Part shown: piece by piece, positions 1-7,260 of the stretch
How positions within the stretch are numbered: position 1 is the stretch's first letter
Layout: every line of letters starts with the position of its first letter
Assembly (NCBI RefSeq): GCF_021245735.1
Contig: NZ_JAJISB010000032.1
Location: forward strand, 39,693 to 103,692
Source of the DNA: Brevibacillus daliensis
Lineage (GTDB): Bacteria; Bacillota; Bacilli; Brevibacillales; Brevibacillaceae
Reading direction: 5' to 3'
Length of the DNA: 64,000 nt
Notes under the pieces: model-generated
Told to the model about the DNA's origin: nothing
Databases searched by the model: none
The model's input: only the letters and a program-made list of their open reading frames with translations
Translations under genes and position numbers: made by a program

Positions 1-2
1 CA

Positions 3-371
3 GTTGAAGGAGGCCTTTTCTCGACAGGAGATGGTCATGCTACCCAAGGTGACGGTGAAGTAAGTGGTCCCGCACTAGAATGTCCAATGGAAAAAGTAAG
101 TTTAACCTTCACCGTAAAAGAAGATATGAAGATTCGAATGCCAAGAGCTAAAACAAATATTGGTTGGATAACAATGGGGTTTCATGAAAACCTTGATGAA
201 GCTATGTGGATCGCATTAAATGAGATGCTAGATTTAATGTCATCTTTGTATCATATTTTTCGTACGGAGGCATATGCATACGCATCGTTGGTAGTTGATT
301 TACGTATAACACAAATTGTAAATTTCTCCAAAGGCGTTCATGCTATTCTTCCGTTTCATGCATTAAGATAA
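3..371 (+). CDS. Acetamidase/formamidase family protein, C-terminal part (5' end outside window)
   Basis: The reading frame is open from the first bases of the window and ends at 371, giving about 122 residues. They match the C-terminal part of the FmdA/AmdA family, which hydrolyses short amides such as formamide or acetamide to the acid plus ammonia. The recognisable stretches are GDGHATQGDGEVSG, then LECPM, WITMGFHENLDEA and the closing DLRITQIVNFSKGVHAILP. An internal ATG at 87 lies inside the conserved domain and is not the true start. The gene runs off the left edge, so its start, promoter and most of the catalytic domain are not visible. It is followed at close spacing by a hydrolase gene on the same strand. 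The family is clear from the sequence; the exact substrate is not. Confidence 0.88.
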   Translation, partial: VEGGLFSTGDGHATQGDGEVSGPALECPMEKVSLTFTVKEDMKIRMPRAKTNIGWITMGFHENLDEAMWIALNEMLDLMSSLYHIFRTEAYAYASLVVDLRITQIVNFSKGVHAILPFHALR

Positions 372-417
372 TCACTATTATTCGAAAATTGAATTATATA
401 AAGGTGTGAATAGGTTG

Positions 418-1146
418 ATGAATTATAGCGATAGTTGGGTTGATAATCGTGGTACTGCCATTCACTTTGTGGATGTTAACAATACAATAAAGGAAAATGT
501 TCCGCTCATCATTATTCCTGGACTATCGGAATCAGCAGAAGATTATATTTCTTTAATGGAAAGATTTTCACCTAGACGCTGTGTCGCTATTACACTTAGG
601 GGGCGTGGAAAAAGTGACACACCTGAAACTGGATATACATTAGAAGACCACATAAGCGATATTGATACTGTAATCAATCATCTTGCGCTTAAAGAGTTTA
701 TTTTATTGGGTTATTCAAGAGGTGTTTCTTATGCAATCGGTTATGCAATTAAATACACAAAAAACCTAAAAGGTTTAATAATATGTGATTATCCAGCTAA
801 TCATACACAACTTCGTCAGGGATGGGTCGAATTCTTTTCATCATTACCACCTTGGAGAGGCAAACCATTATCAGAACGAATGAATCTACAGGCTTTACAT
901 GGGCTACAAAGCGAATCTACTCAAGTCTCATTTTGGGATGATTTACCATCAATTACATGTCCTACTCTTATTATTCGTGGTGGAAAAGAAGGTGCCCTGA
1001 TATCATTAGAAACGGCAAAACAATACGTAGAGAAAATGCCACAAGCAGACGTAGCAGTATTTGTTGACTCGGATCACAATATATTTGAACCTAATGTAGA
1101 AACTTTCATCGAAACTACAAATTTGTTTTTGAAAGATATAAAATAA
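418..1146 (+). CDS. Alpha/beta hydrolase fold protein
   Basis: This is a protein of about 242 residues with an alpha/beta hydrolase layout. The oxyanion strand reads LIIIPGLSES, the nucleophile elbow is GYSRG with Ser near residue 100, and the late histidine lies in DSDHNIFEP near residue 220. The usual acid position after strand 7 reads RGGKEGAL, so the acid residue is probably Glu. The frame could open at GTG 406, but AAGGTG at 401-406 is the ribosome binding site and overlaps that codon, so TTG 415 or ATG 418 is the better start. It lies 46 bases after the amidase gene and 36 bases before the HTH/F1-beta fusion gene, so the three are probably cotranscribed. The substrate is unknown; esters, lactones and amides are all possible. 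Confidence 0.85.
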   Translation: MNYSDSWVDNRGTAIHFVDVNNTIKENVPLIIIPGLSESAEDYISLMERFSPRRCVAITLRGRGKSDTPETGYTLEDHISDIDTVINHLALKEFILLGYSRGVSYAIGYAIKYTKNLKGLIICDYPANHTQLRQGWVEFFSSLPPWRGKPLSERMNLQALHGLQSESTQVSFWDDLPSITCPTLIIRGGKEGALISLETAKQYVEKMPQADVAVFVDSDHNIFEPNVETFIETTNLFLKDIK

Positions 1147-1182
1147 AATTACAACTATTCAAATTTTAAAGGGTGTTATCAA

Positions 1183-2229
1183 GTGGAAAATATAAGGCTT
1201 AATGTATCTTTATTAAGAAAAAGGGTTCCTAACCTCACAAATGCAGCTCGTTCAGTGGGTTTACGGCCTGCTACAGTTTCAAATTTATGTACTGGAAAAA
1301 TCCCCGTCGGACGTTCAGAAGTCCGAACAATAGTGGCACTCGCAGCTTTAGCTAAGTGTAGTTTAGATGAGTTGATACTACGAGAAGATACAGTTGAAAT
1401 TATTGAATCAAAAATTAAGGTAGTGGATTTGTTTGCTCCAATAGCAAAAGGAGGAACTGTAGGTTTCGTAGCACGTCCAGGAATGGGACAACTAGTGATT
1501 TTAGCTGAGCTATTCCACAATTTGAAAAAAGAAGGATATTTGACAGTTTTACTTAAGCCTAATGGGGAATATCCGGAATTAAAGGATGTGCTGGATGAAG
1601 TAGATATTATTTCGTATTCAATTGAGGAAACATACAAAATCATAAAGGATACAGCTCAAAATAAAGAAATTATCTTTGCCACAGATCGTGAACATGTCTT
1701 GACTGGTAAAATATTTGATCTCCAAGAGAAAATACAGAATATTGGCATTAATACTCTTACAACTTTCCTCGTTGATTTGAAGGGTGAGGTTGTTGATGAG
1801 AACATCCCGTATGGTCCACTGGAAACCCTATGGAATTTTGATGCTGATCTTGTTGCAAGACGCATGTTTCCAGCTGTTAATCCTATTTATTCAACCTCTT
1901 CCGTTTTAGAAGGAATAGATCTTGAAGATAATCATTTGTCCTGTCAACAACGTGCCAAAAAACTCTTGCGCCGATACCGTGAATTGCGTTCACTAGTAAA
2001 CGTAAAAGGAATTGATAGTCTACCTACATCTGAATTACAAACTTATAATCGAGGCGAACGCATAGAGGCCTATCTTACCCAACCATTTTATGTAGCAGAG
2101 AGTTACACTGGTAAGAAGGGCGAATCAGTAAACCTTAGGGACACATTGAAGGATGTTCATTCCATTCTAAATGGCAGTATGGATACAAAATCAATTGAAA
2201 GCCTTACCTATATTGGTCGGATTAAATAA
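1183..2229 (+). CDS. Helix-turn-helix protein fused to a degenerate F1-ATPase beta-subunit-like domain
   Basis: Residues 1-65 look like a helix-turn-helix domain (for example AARSVGLRPATVSNLCTGKI). From about residue 72 the protein follows the F1 ATP synthase beta subunit. IIESKIKVVDLFAPIAKGG equals the beta sequence leading into the P-loop, AVNPIYSTSS equals AVDPLDSTSR, and RYRELRS followed by ERIEAYLTQPFYVAESYTG is the beta C-terminal signature. The P-loop is broken: where beta has GGAGVGKT this protein has ARPGMGQL, so the Lys and Thr are lost. The segment carrying Walker B is shortened, and the beta-barrel is replaced by the HTH. At 348 residues it is much shorter than a real beta subunit (about 470). 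Start GTG 1183 follows AAAGGG. It is inferred to be a DNA-binding regulator with a non-hydrolytic nucleotide-binding-like fold. Confidence 0.8.
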   Translation: MENIRLNVSLLRKRVPNLTNAARSVGLRPATVSNLCTGKIPVGRSEVRTIVALAALAKCSLDELILREDTVEIIESKIKVVDLFAPIAKGGTVGFVARPGMGQLVILAELFHNLKKEGYLTVLLKPNGEYPELKDVLDEVDIISYSIEETYKIIKDTAQNKEIIFATDREHVLTGKIFDLQEKIQNIGINTLTTFLVDLKGEVVDENIPYGPLETLWNFDADLVARRMFPAVNPIYSTSSVLEGIDLEDNHLSCQQRAKKLLRRYRELRSLVNVKGIDSLPTSELQTYNRGERIEAYLTQPFYVAESYTGKKGESVNLRDTLKDVHSILNGSMDTKSIESLTYIGRIK

Positions 2230-2317
2230 GTATGAGTATAGAATAGTAGTATTCATTAGAAGTAACTCTCCACTTACCTCCCCACTTGTTATAGGAAACA
2301 AGTTAAATAATGCTGCT

Positions 2318-2370
2318 AATCCCGATTCATCTATTTCTATATAGAAAAATAGACGAATCGGGATTATTAC
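2318..2370 (+). terminator. Rho-independent terminator candidate after the HTH/F1-beta gene
   Basis: A 19-base arm starting at 2318 (AATCCCGATTCATCTATTT) pairs almost perfectly with the arm ending at 2365, around a short loop. The following ATTATTAC is only a weak U-tract, so it may be a bidirectional end rather than a strong terminator. It separates the + strand group from the lipoate ligase gene coming from the right. Confidence 0.6.
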
Positions 2371-2481
2371 ATTGTCTACATAATAGAGCTAATAACAAAT
2401 AACTAAAGCTCAACTATTTTTATTTGTAACTCGTTACATAACTCGCTTTACATATTACTAGATACGAAGGCAGCGTCATTC

Positions 2482-3471
2482 CTACGAGAAAAACAAACTA
2501 ATCAATTCATCCGCAGTAATCGCACCAAAATAAACGTGCAGGTCAGCTGCTTGCAGCACATCATATATCGCTTGTTTCTCAAAAGGTGTTCCACCCAATT
2601 TCTCCTCTAATTCCGCCACTTCTTGCGTTCCAAAGAAATCGCCGTAGAATTTGGCCATTTCTATTTTCCCTTTCGCAATATCCAATTGTACTTCAATCGT
2701 ACCTACAGGAAAGCGTTTTGTTTGCTGGAAATTACTCTTAGGAGATTTTCCATAATTCCAATCCCAATTCTGATAGCGCTCCTCGGAGAGCTTATTGATA
2801 TTCTCCCAATCCGTTTCTGTTAATTCGTACTCCTCCACATCATCCTGCTCAAAAATAGATGACAGGATATGCTGTCTGAACTCTTCAATCGTAATTGGTT
2901 CTGTAAGGAATTCACTAATATTAGCGACTCGACTGCGAATGGATTTGATCCCTTTCGAAGCAATTTTTGCCTCGTTTACCTTCAGAGCAGAGACCACGTT
3001 CTCCATTTCAGAATTAAAAAGTAGGGTTCCATGACTAAACATGCGTCCTTTTGTGGAGTATTGGGCATTTCCTGAGATTTTTCGCTCTCCTACTTGAATA
3101 TCATTGCGACCGCTCAATTCAGCCTGAACACCCAGCCCTGCCAAAGCCTTAATTACTGGTTCGGTGAATTTTTTGAAGTTATGGAATGATTTACCGTCAT
3201 CATTTGTGATAAAACTGAAGTTCAGGTTACCCAAATCATGATAAACGGCTCCACCACCTGATAGACGTCTTACTACATGGAGATTATTTTTTTCTACGTA
3301 ATCTGAATTAATCTCTTCTATGGTATTTTGATTCTTCCCGATGATAATGGAAGGCTCGTTTATGTAAAAAAGTAAATAGTCATCATCAGAAGGTAGATGC
3401 TTTAGTGCGTATTCTTCTATAGCTAGATTCATTTTAGGTTTCGTAATGCCTTTATTATCAATAAATTTCAT
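2482..3471 (-). CDS. lplA: Lipoate-protein ligase A family
   Basis: This 329-residue protein attaches free lipoate, through lipoyl-AMP, to the lysine of lipoyl domains in 2-oxoacid dehydrogenases or GcvH. The family signature RRLSGGGAVYHD is intact, followed by NLNFSF. The catalytic-lysine region DIQVGERKISGNAQ and the HGTLLF strand are also present, and a C-terminal accessory domain brings it to the length of LplA/LplJ enzymes. The frame is open nine codons further upstream, but AAAGGAGG sits just before ATG 3471, which settles the start. It stands alone on the minus strand, downstream of a LysR gene transcribed in the same direction. Confidence 0.93.
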   Translation of the reverse strand: MKFIDNKGITKPKMNLAIEEYALKHLPSDDDYLLFYINEPSIIIGKNQNTIEEINSDYVEKNNLHVVRRLSGGGAVYHDLGNLNFSFITNDDGKSFHNFKKFTEPVIKALAGLGVQAELSGRNDIQVGERKISGNAQYSTKGRMFSHGTLLFNSEMENVVSALKVNEAKIASKGIKSIRSRVANISEFLTEPITIEEFRQHILSSIFEQDDVEEYELTETDWENINKLSEERYQNWDWNYGKSPKSNFQQTKRFPVGTIEVQLDIAKGKIEMAKFYGDFFGTQEVAELEEKLGGTPFEKQAIYDVLQAADLHVYFGAITADELISLFFS

Positions 3472-3535
3472 GTTGTGACCTCCTTTTTTAAAAAACAACA
3501 GGCTTGTCTTATTATCTCACCCGTTTCTGTTCCTC

Positions 3536-4423
3536 TCAAGTACTGGAATTCAGCAAAATCATGTCAAGAAATAACTGGCATGCCCTGCTACGTACTTTAT
3601 TCTTTTTGGTGATCAAAGAGAATAGACGTGTATGCTGACTGCTATCTAATTTGATTGCCCTGCACTCCCCTAATAATACTTCTCTCTTTGCGATCAACTC
3701 GGAGACGATTGCAACGCCAAGTCCTGCCATGACAGCCTCCTTAACAGCCTGATTGCTGCTTAGCTCATAATAGCGAACAGGGATTATATCAAGTTCAGAC
3801 AAAATCAGATCACAATGCCATCTCGTGCCAGAGCCCTTCTCACGCAGAATCCATGTCTGATTACATAAATCATTTGCCTGAATCAATTGCTTGCGTGCCA
3901 ACAAATGATCTTTTTGTACAAGCAGAACCATTTCATCCTTTTTAAATACCCATTCCTCTACTTCACTACATTCGTGCTTACCTTCTATTAATCCAATATC
4001 AACCTTTTCGTCGCGTACCAAATCAACAATCTGCTCTGTATTAGCAATTTCCATATTAACTTGCACAAGGGGATACTCACGACTATAACTAACGAGCTGA
4101 TAGGGTAAATAATACTCGCCAATCGTATAGCTGGCACCCACATGTAGCATTCCTGATACCTCTTGCTTCATCATTTGAAGCTCCATTCTTGTCTCGTCAA
4201 ACATATGTAAAATTTGTTTTGCCTTTTGATAAAACAGCATTCCTTCCTTCGTTACCTGCACCTGTTTAGGGGAACGGATAAGGAAAGTGGTCCCATATAA
4301 TTCTTCTAGCATACGAATATGCTGGCTAACCGCAGGTTGCGAGAGGGCTAGGTCTTCGGCAGCTTTTGAAAAATTTTTCTTTTCTACTACCTTTACATAA
4401 ATAAGCAGCGAATCAAGATTCAT
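3536..4423 (-). CDS. LysR family transcriptional regulator
   Basis: This is a protein of about 295 residues with the LysR layout. The N-terminal winged HTH reads MNLDSLLIYVKVVEKKNFSKAAEDLALSQPAVSQHI, and an effector-binding domain starts near residue 85 with LHVGASYTIGEYYLP. The closest known type by eye is CysL/YwfK, but the target cannot be read from sequence. The start at 4423 has GGAAAGGAGG upstream; an earlier in-frame start at 4444 lacks one. It lies 64 bases upstream of the lipoate ligase gene on the same strand, so it may control or be cotranscribed with it. Confidence 0.9.
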   Translation of the reverse strand: MNLDSLLIYVKVVEKKNFSKAAEDLALSQPAVSQHIRMLEELYGTTFLIRSPKQVQVTKEGMLFYQKAKQILHMFDETRMELQMMKQEVSGMLHVGASYTIGEYYLPYQLVSYSREYPLVQVNMEIANTEQIVDLVRDEKVDIGLIEGKHECSEVEEWVFKKDEMVLLVQKDHLLARKQLIQANDLCNQTWILREKGSGTRWHCDLILSELDIIPVRYYELSSNQAVKEAVMAGLGVAIVSELIAKREVLLGECRAIKLDSSQHTRLFSLITKKNKVRSRACQLFLDMILLNSST

Positions 4424-4444
4424 ACTGCGCCTCCTTTCCGTCAA

Positions 4445-4494
4445 GAAAAAAAATCACCGTAAGAAATTAGGAAACTCTCTTCTCGGCGATTTTA
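4445..4494 (-). terminator. Terminator of the type VII-like operon
   Basis: Read on the minus strand, a ten-base arm AAAATCGCCG pairs with CGGTGATTTT (one mismatch) around a loop of about 24 bases and runs into a T-tract (TTTTTTTTC). It lies just after the stop of the kinase gene and marks the end of the secretion locus. Confidence 0.75.
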
Positions 4495-4506
4495 TCAACT
4501 TTTTTG

Positions 4507-6651
4507 TTATTTTACTACTTGCCCTCTTTCATTTATGGTAATATTCTTCCCGTCCTTTTTCACAGTTGCTTTTCCGCCACTAAAAGCAGAAGCCCAGTCG
4601 TACTGAATTGGAATACGTAGATTACCATTTGTATCAACATAACCGAACTTACCATTCTTTTTAACAACGGCTAGCCCTTCCGAAAAAGCTCCAGCATGAT
4701 CATATTTATACCCAATCACAACGGACATATTGCCCGTGTTGTCATATTTCACAAAGCCCCATTGCCCATTCTGTTGTTTTGGCGTTGGTGTTGCAGAAGG
4801 TTTTACTACAGGCTTGGGAGCTGGTTTAGGTGCTGGCTGTGGCTTTGGAACTGGTTTTGGTTGTGGAGCAGGCTGCGTCTGTGGTTTTTCAACTGGTTTT
4901 CTCACCACTTTTCTTGTAGCAATACGCTTGTTTGCTTCTTCCTGCGCTTTTTTGGAATCAGCTTCTGCTTTTAGTTTGGCTGCTAGCGCATCTTTTGCTT
5001 GCTGCTCAGCTAATGCTTTTGCAGCTATCTCTTTCTGTTTCAGCTCTTCTTCCATCTTTATTTTCTGTGCACGTTCAGCATTTAGTTTGTCATTTAGTAA
5101 AGTAAGACCTGCCAAGCGGTCCTTTTCTTGTTGTTCCTTTTGTGCGATGGCTTCACGGGTCTTGGCTTGATCACTCGCCCATAATATCCCACCACCAACT
5201 AATACGAGTAATAGGGCTGCTGCCGAACTTATGATTATCGCCTTCATGGGACTCTTCTTAGGTACTTGCTGGGAAGCCATGGCTGCTCTTCGTCTTTCTT
5301 CCTCTTCCTTCTCTAACAGCCTTTTCGCAGCAATGCGTGTCTCCAGCTCAGAAATAATCATATGAAGATCCTGCGACAGAGCGTTAGTAGGAGGTAAATT
5401 AATCTGGATTGCTTCATAAACGGCAAGAGCGCTCTCCCATTTCCCTTGTTCCTCAAATTGCTTCGCTTTTTCTACGTTCTCATAATAAAAACCTAAACTA
5501 AATTGAGAGGTTTTTAGCTCATGCGCATTTTTTGCATATTGTGCGAATCGTGGTTCCTGGTTACTCGCAGCTGACGGTTTTAAATGCTCACGTTCCGTTT
5601 GAACAGGTTCAACAGCTTTATTCAGTTGCTCAGGCTGTGTAGGTACGATAGGCGCAACAGGTTCTGCCGCTTTGATAATTGGCTTAGGCTCTTTTCTAAC
5701 TGGCTTTAACGGTTTCTCTTCATCGAGATCCATGAGAGCAATCAGCCACTCGCCAAAGGTTGGACATTGATTTAATTCCTGACTCAGCCATGCACGGTCA
5801 ATTAACGTTGCTACCTCTTCACCCCAATTATTTCGAATAGAGGATAACAGCAGAGGGTAACGTTGTTCACTCGTAGGTATCTCTTCCGGCATGAAGTAGC
5901 TTTCGCCCCACGCATTCTTGCGTATCGTGGGGTCACTCCATCCAAGCATCTCTGCCAAAAGGATAGCTCCAGCAAAACGGTCGGCATATTGGCTCCAGAG
6001 AGCTGTTTCTGATGCTTGCGTTGGCGAGTATCCTGGTGATGCACCAAATACTACGTGTGGTCTTTCCATTCGAGGGGCATACATTTGCTCCACATCTACT
6101 AATTCTACATAGGAAAAACCATCTTCTATACTATCCTTCACCAAGCGTGGTAACAGAATATTCGGACCAGATAAATCACAATGAGCCAATCCTTGTTGTT
6201 CCATCGCGGATAATACCTTAGCTAGTGAACGTGCTAATAGAAGGCTCTCACTGCGTGTTAGGACTCGCTTGTCAAGGATGACATCCATCCAGGTAGGGCC
6301 TTCTATCCACGGCATAACCACCGCATACATTAAATCGCGATGTTTAGAAAGAAGTGCACTGTGTGCCTGAGGAGTTAATACATGTCGATCACATACCAAT
6401 AAACCTGGTAATTTTGCATTTTCTCCTAATTTCTCGGAGATATAGACTTGCTTCGGGTCCTTGTATTGATCACGAAATACCTTAATTGCTTTCCAACTTG
6501 ATGCTGTTTCCTTCGTAGGAACTAATTGATAAACGATCCCTTGACGTCCCTCTTGCCCATAAGGGATATGAGGGGCAATAGGATGTTCACCAATGGTATA
6601 GGTAATTCCGTTAATCTGGAGCTCTTCTCCTACACTTGGTTGAAACACCAT
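4507..6651 (-). CDS. Membrane Ser/Thr protein kinase with extracellular WG-repeat domain, type VII locus
   Basis: This 714-residue protein has a kinase domain in about residues 20-300. The ATP-site Lys is in WKAIK (residue 57), the catalytic loop is HCDLSGPN (Asp 159, Asn 164), and a DVE motif stands where DFG is normal (Asp 186). A Pro-rich linker and a helical segment follow (about 385-460). A single membrane helix lies near 467-490 (KAIIISSAAALLLVLVGGG), then a long Ala/Lys/Glu coiled coil and a Pro/Lys stalk. The C-terminal WG repeats (about 630-714) include NGQWGFVKYD and NGKFGYVDTNG. The topology is therefore kinase inside, coiled coil and WG domain outside, a sensor layout. It is the last gene of the secretion locus, beyond a hairpin after esxA. 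The DFG change may lower activity. Confidence 0.88.
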   Translation of the reverse strand: MVFQPSVGEELQINGITYTIGEHPIAPHIPYGQEGRQGIVYQLVPTKETASSWKAIKVFRDQYKDPKQVYISEKLGENAKLPGLLVCDRHVLTPQAHSALLSKHRDLMYAVVMPWIEGPTWMDVILDKRVLTRSESLLLARSLAKVLSAMEQQGLAHCDLSGPNILLPRLVKDSIEDGFSYVELVDVEQMYAPRMERPHVVFGASPGYSPTQASETALWSQYADRFAGAILLAEMLGWSDPTIRKNAWGESYFMPEEIPTSEQRYPLLLSSIRNNWGEEVATLIDRAWLSQELNQCPTFGEWLIALMDLDEEKPLKPVRKEPKPIIKAAEPVAPIVPTQPEQLNKAVEPVQTEREHLKPSAASNQEPRFAQYAKNAHELKTSQFSLGFYYENVEKAKQFEEQGKWESALAVYEAIQINLPPTNALSQDLHMIISELETRIAAKRLLEKEEEERRRAAMASQQVPKKSPMKAIIISSAAALLLVLVGGGILWASDQAKTREAIAQKEQQEKDRLAGLTLLNDKLNAERAQKIKMEEELKQKEIAAKALAEQQAKDALAAKLKAEADSKKAQEEANKRIATRKVVRKPVEKPQTQPAPQPKPVPKPQPAPKPAPKPVVKPSATPTPKQQNGQWGFVKYDNTGNMSVVIGYKYDHAGAFSEGLAVVKKNGKFGYVDTNGNLRIPIQYDWASAFSGGKATVKKDGKNITINERGQVVK

Positions 6652-6770
6652 GATTGGCTACTCCTCTCTTCCTGATTGTTACCTTCAACACCTAACTCAT
6701 CTATATAATTGCGTTCTTTTCTTTATAAATGATCGTAATCTGTATTTGGTAGGGAACCATATCAGATAGG

Positions 6771-6808
6771 GAAAAGGACTAGGCGATAAGCTTCCCTAGT
6801 CCTTTTTC
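6771..6808 (-). terminator. Hairpin between esxA-like gene and kinase gene
   Basis: GAAAAAGGACTAGG pairs with CCTAGTCCTTTTC around a loop of about eleven bases in the 168-base gap after the WXG100 gene. Such a hairpin may end most transcripts after esxA, giving more WXG100 protein than kinase. Confidence 0.65.
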
Positions 6809-6819
6809 CACCATTTTCA

Positions 6820-7089
6820 TTATTGCGCGTCCGCTTGACGGAATTTCGTTGCGATGTTGCGCAACTCTTGGGAAATGCTCTCAAGGAGTTGTACAAAGCT
6901 AGTCATTTGTTTATTAGCTTCCTGGAATTCTTGGAAGAACTTTTGTTTTGTCATACCATCCCATTGACCTTCCATTTGGTTGATCTGTTGGTTTAAGCGT
7001 TGGATGATCTCTTGGCTTTGTTCCTTTCCTTGTGTAAACTGATTTGCTACCTCATCTACCTGATCTGGTGTAATTAAAATTCTTGCCAT
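6820..7089 (-). CDS. esxA: WXG100 family type VII secretion protein (EsxA-like)
   Basis: This 89-residue all-helical protein carries the WXG motif as W-D-G in EGQWDGMTKQKF at mid-protein, the classic helix-turn-helix hairpin of ESAT-6/EsxA substrates. The N-terminus MARILITPDQVDEVA is also typical. Family members are secreted as dimers by EssC-type ATPases, usually using a C-terminal YxxxD/E-type signal; here the tail is short (RQADAQ) and no clear YxxxD is visible. AGGGAAATG-type spacing places GGAGGG about ten bases before ATG 7089. It lies directly downstream of essC with its own likely promoter. Identification is firm; the export signal is unresolved. Confidence 0.93.
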   Translation of the reverse strand: MARILITPDQVDEVANQFTQGKEQSQEIIQRLNQQINQMEGQWDGMTKQKFFQEFQEANKQMTSFVQLLESISQELRNIATKFRQADAQ

Positions 7090-7134
7090 GTAACATTTCC
7101 CTCCAAATCAATATTATTACTCTCTTCGCTATTT

Positions 7135-7163
7135 ATTGTAGCGTAGTATATTTTGACAAACAA
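7135..7163 (-). promoter_or_regulatory. Sigma-A-type promoter for esxA-like gene
   Basis: On the minus strand TTGTTT (7158-7163) is followed after 17 bases by TACAAT (7135-7140). This lies about 45 bases upstream of the esxA start, in the 170-base gap after essC. It suggests that the WXG100 gene has its own promoter in addition to read-through. Confidence 0.5.
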
Positions 7164-7260
7164 TTCCTATTTTTTCGTAATATTTTGTAGAAATATACTA
7201 CCATTTTCTACATAAGTGATACAGGACTTTAGTCTTTCTAATGATGTTAATTACCTTATT

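Noticed and set aside
4696..5170. Long + strand frames opposite the kinase gene, rich in Cys, Phe, Trp and Gly
   Set aside because: They are shadows of the Ala/Lys/Pro-rich coiled-coil and stalk codons of the kinase gene on the other strand and have no ribosome binding site.
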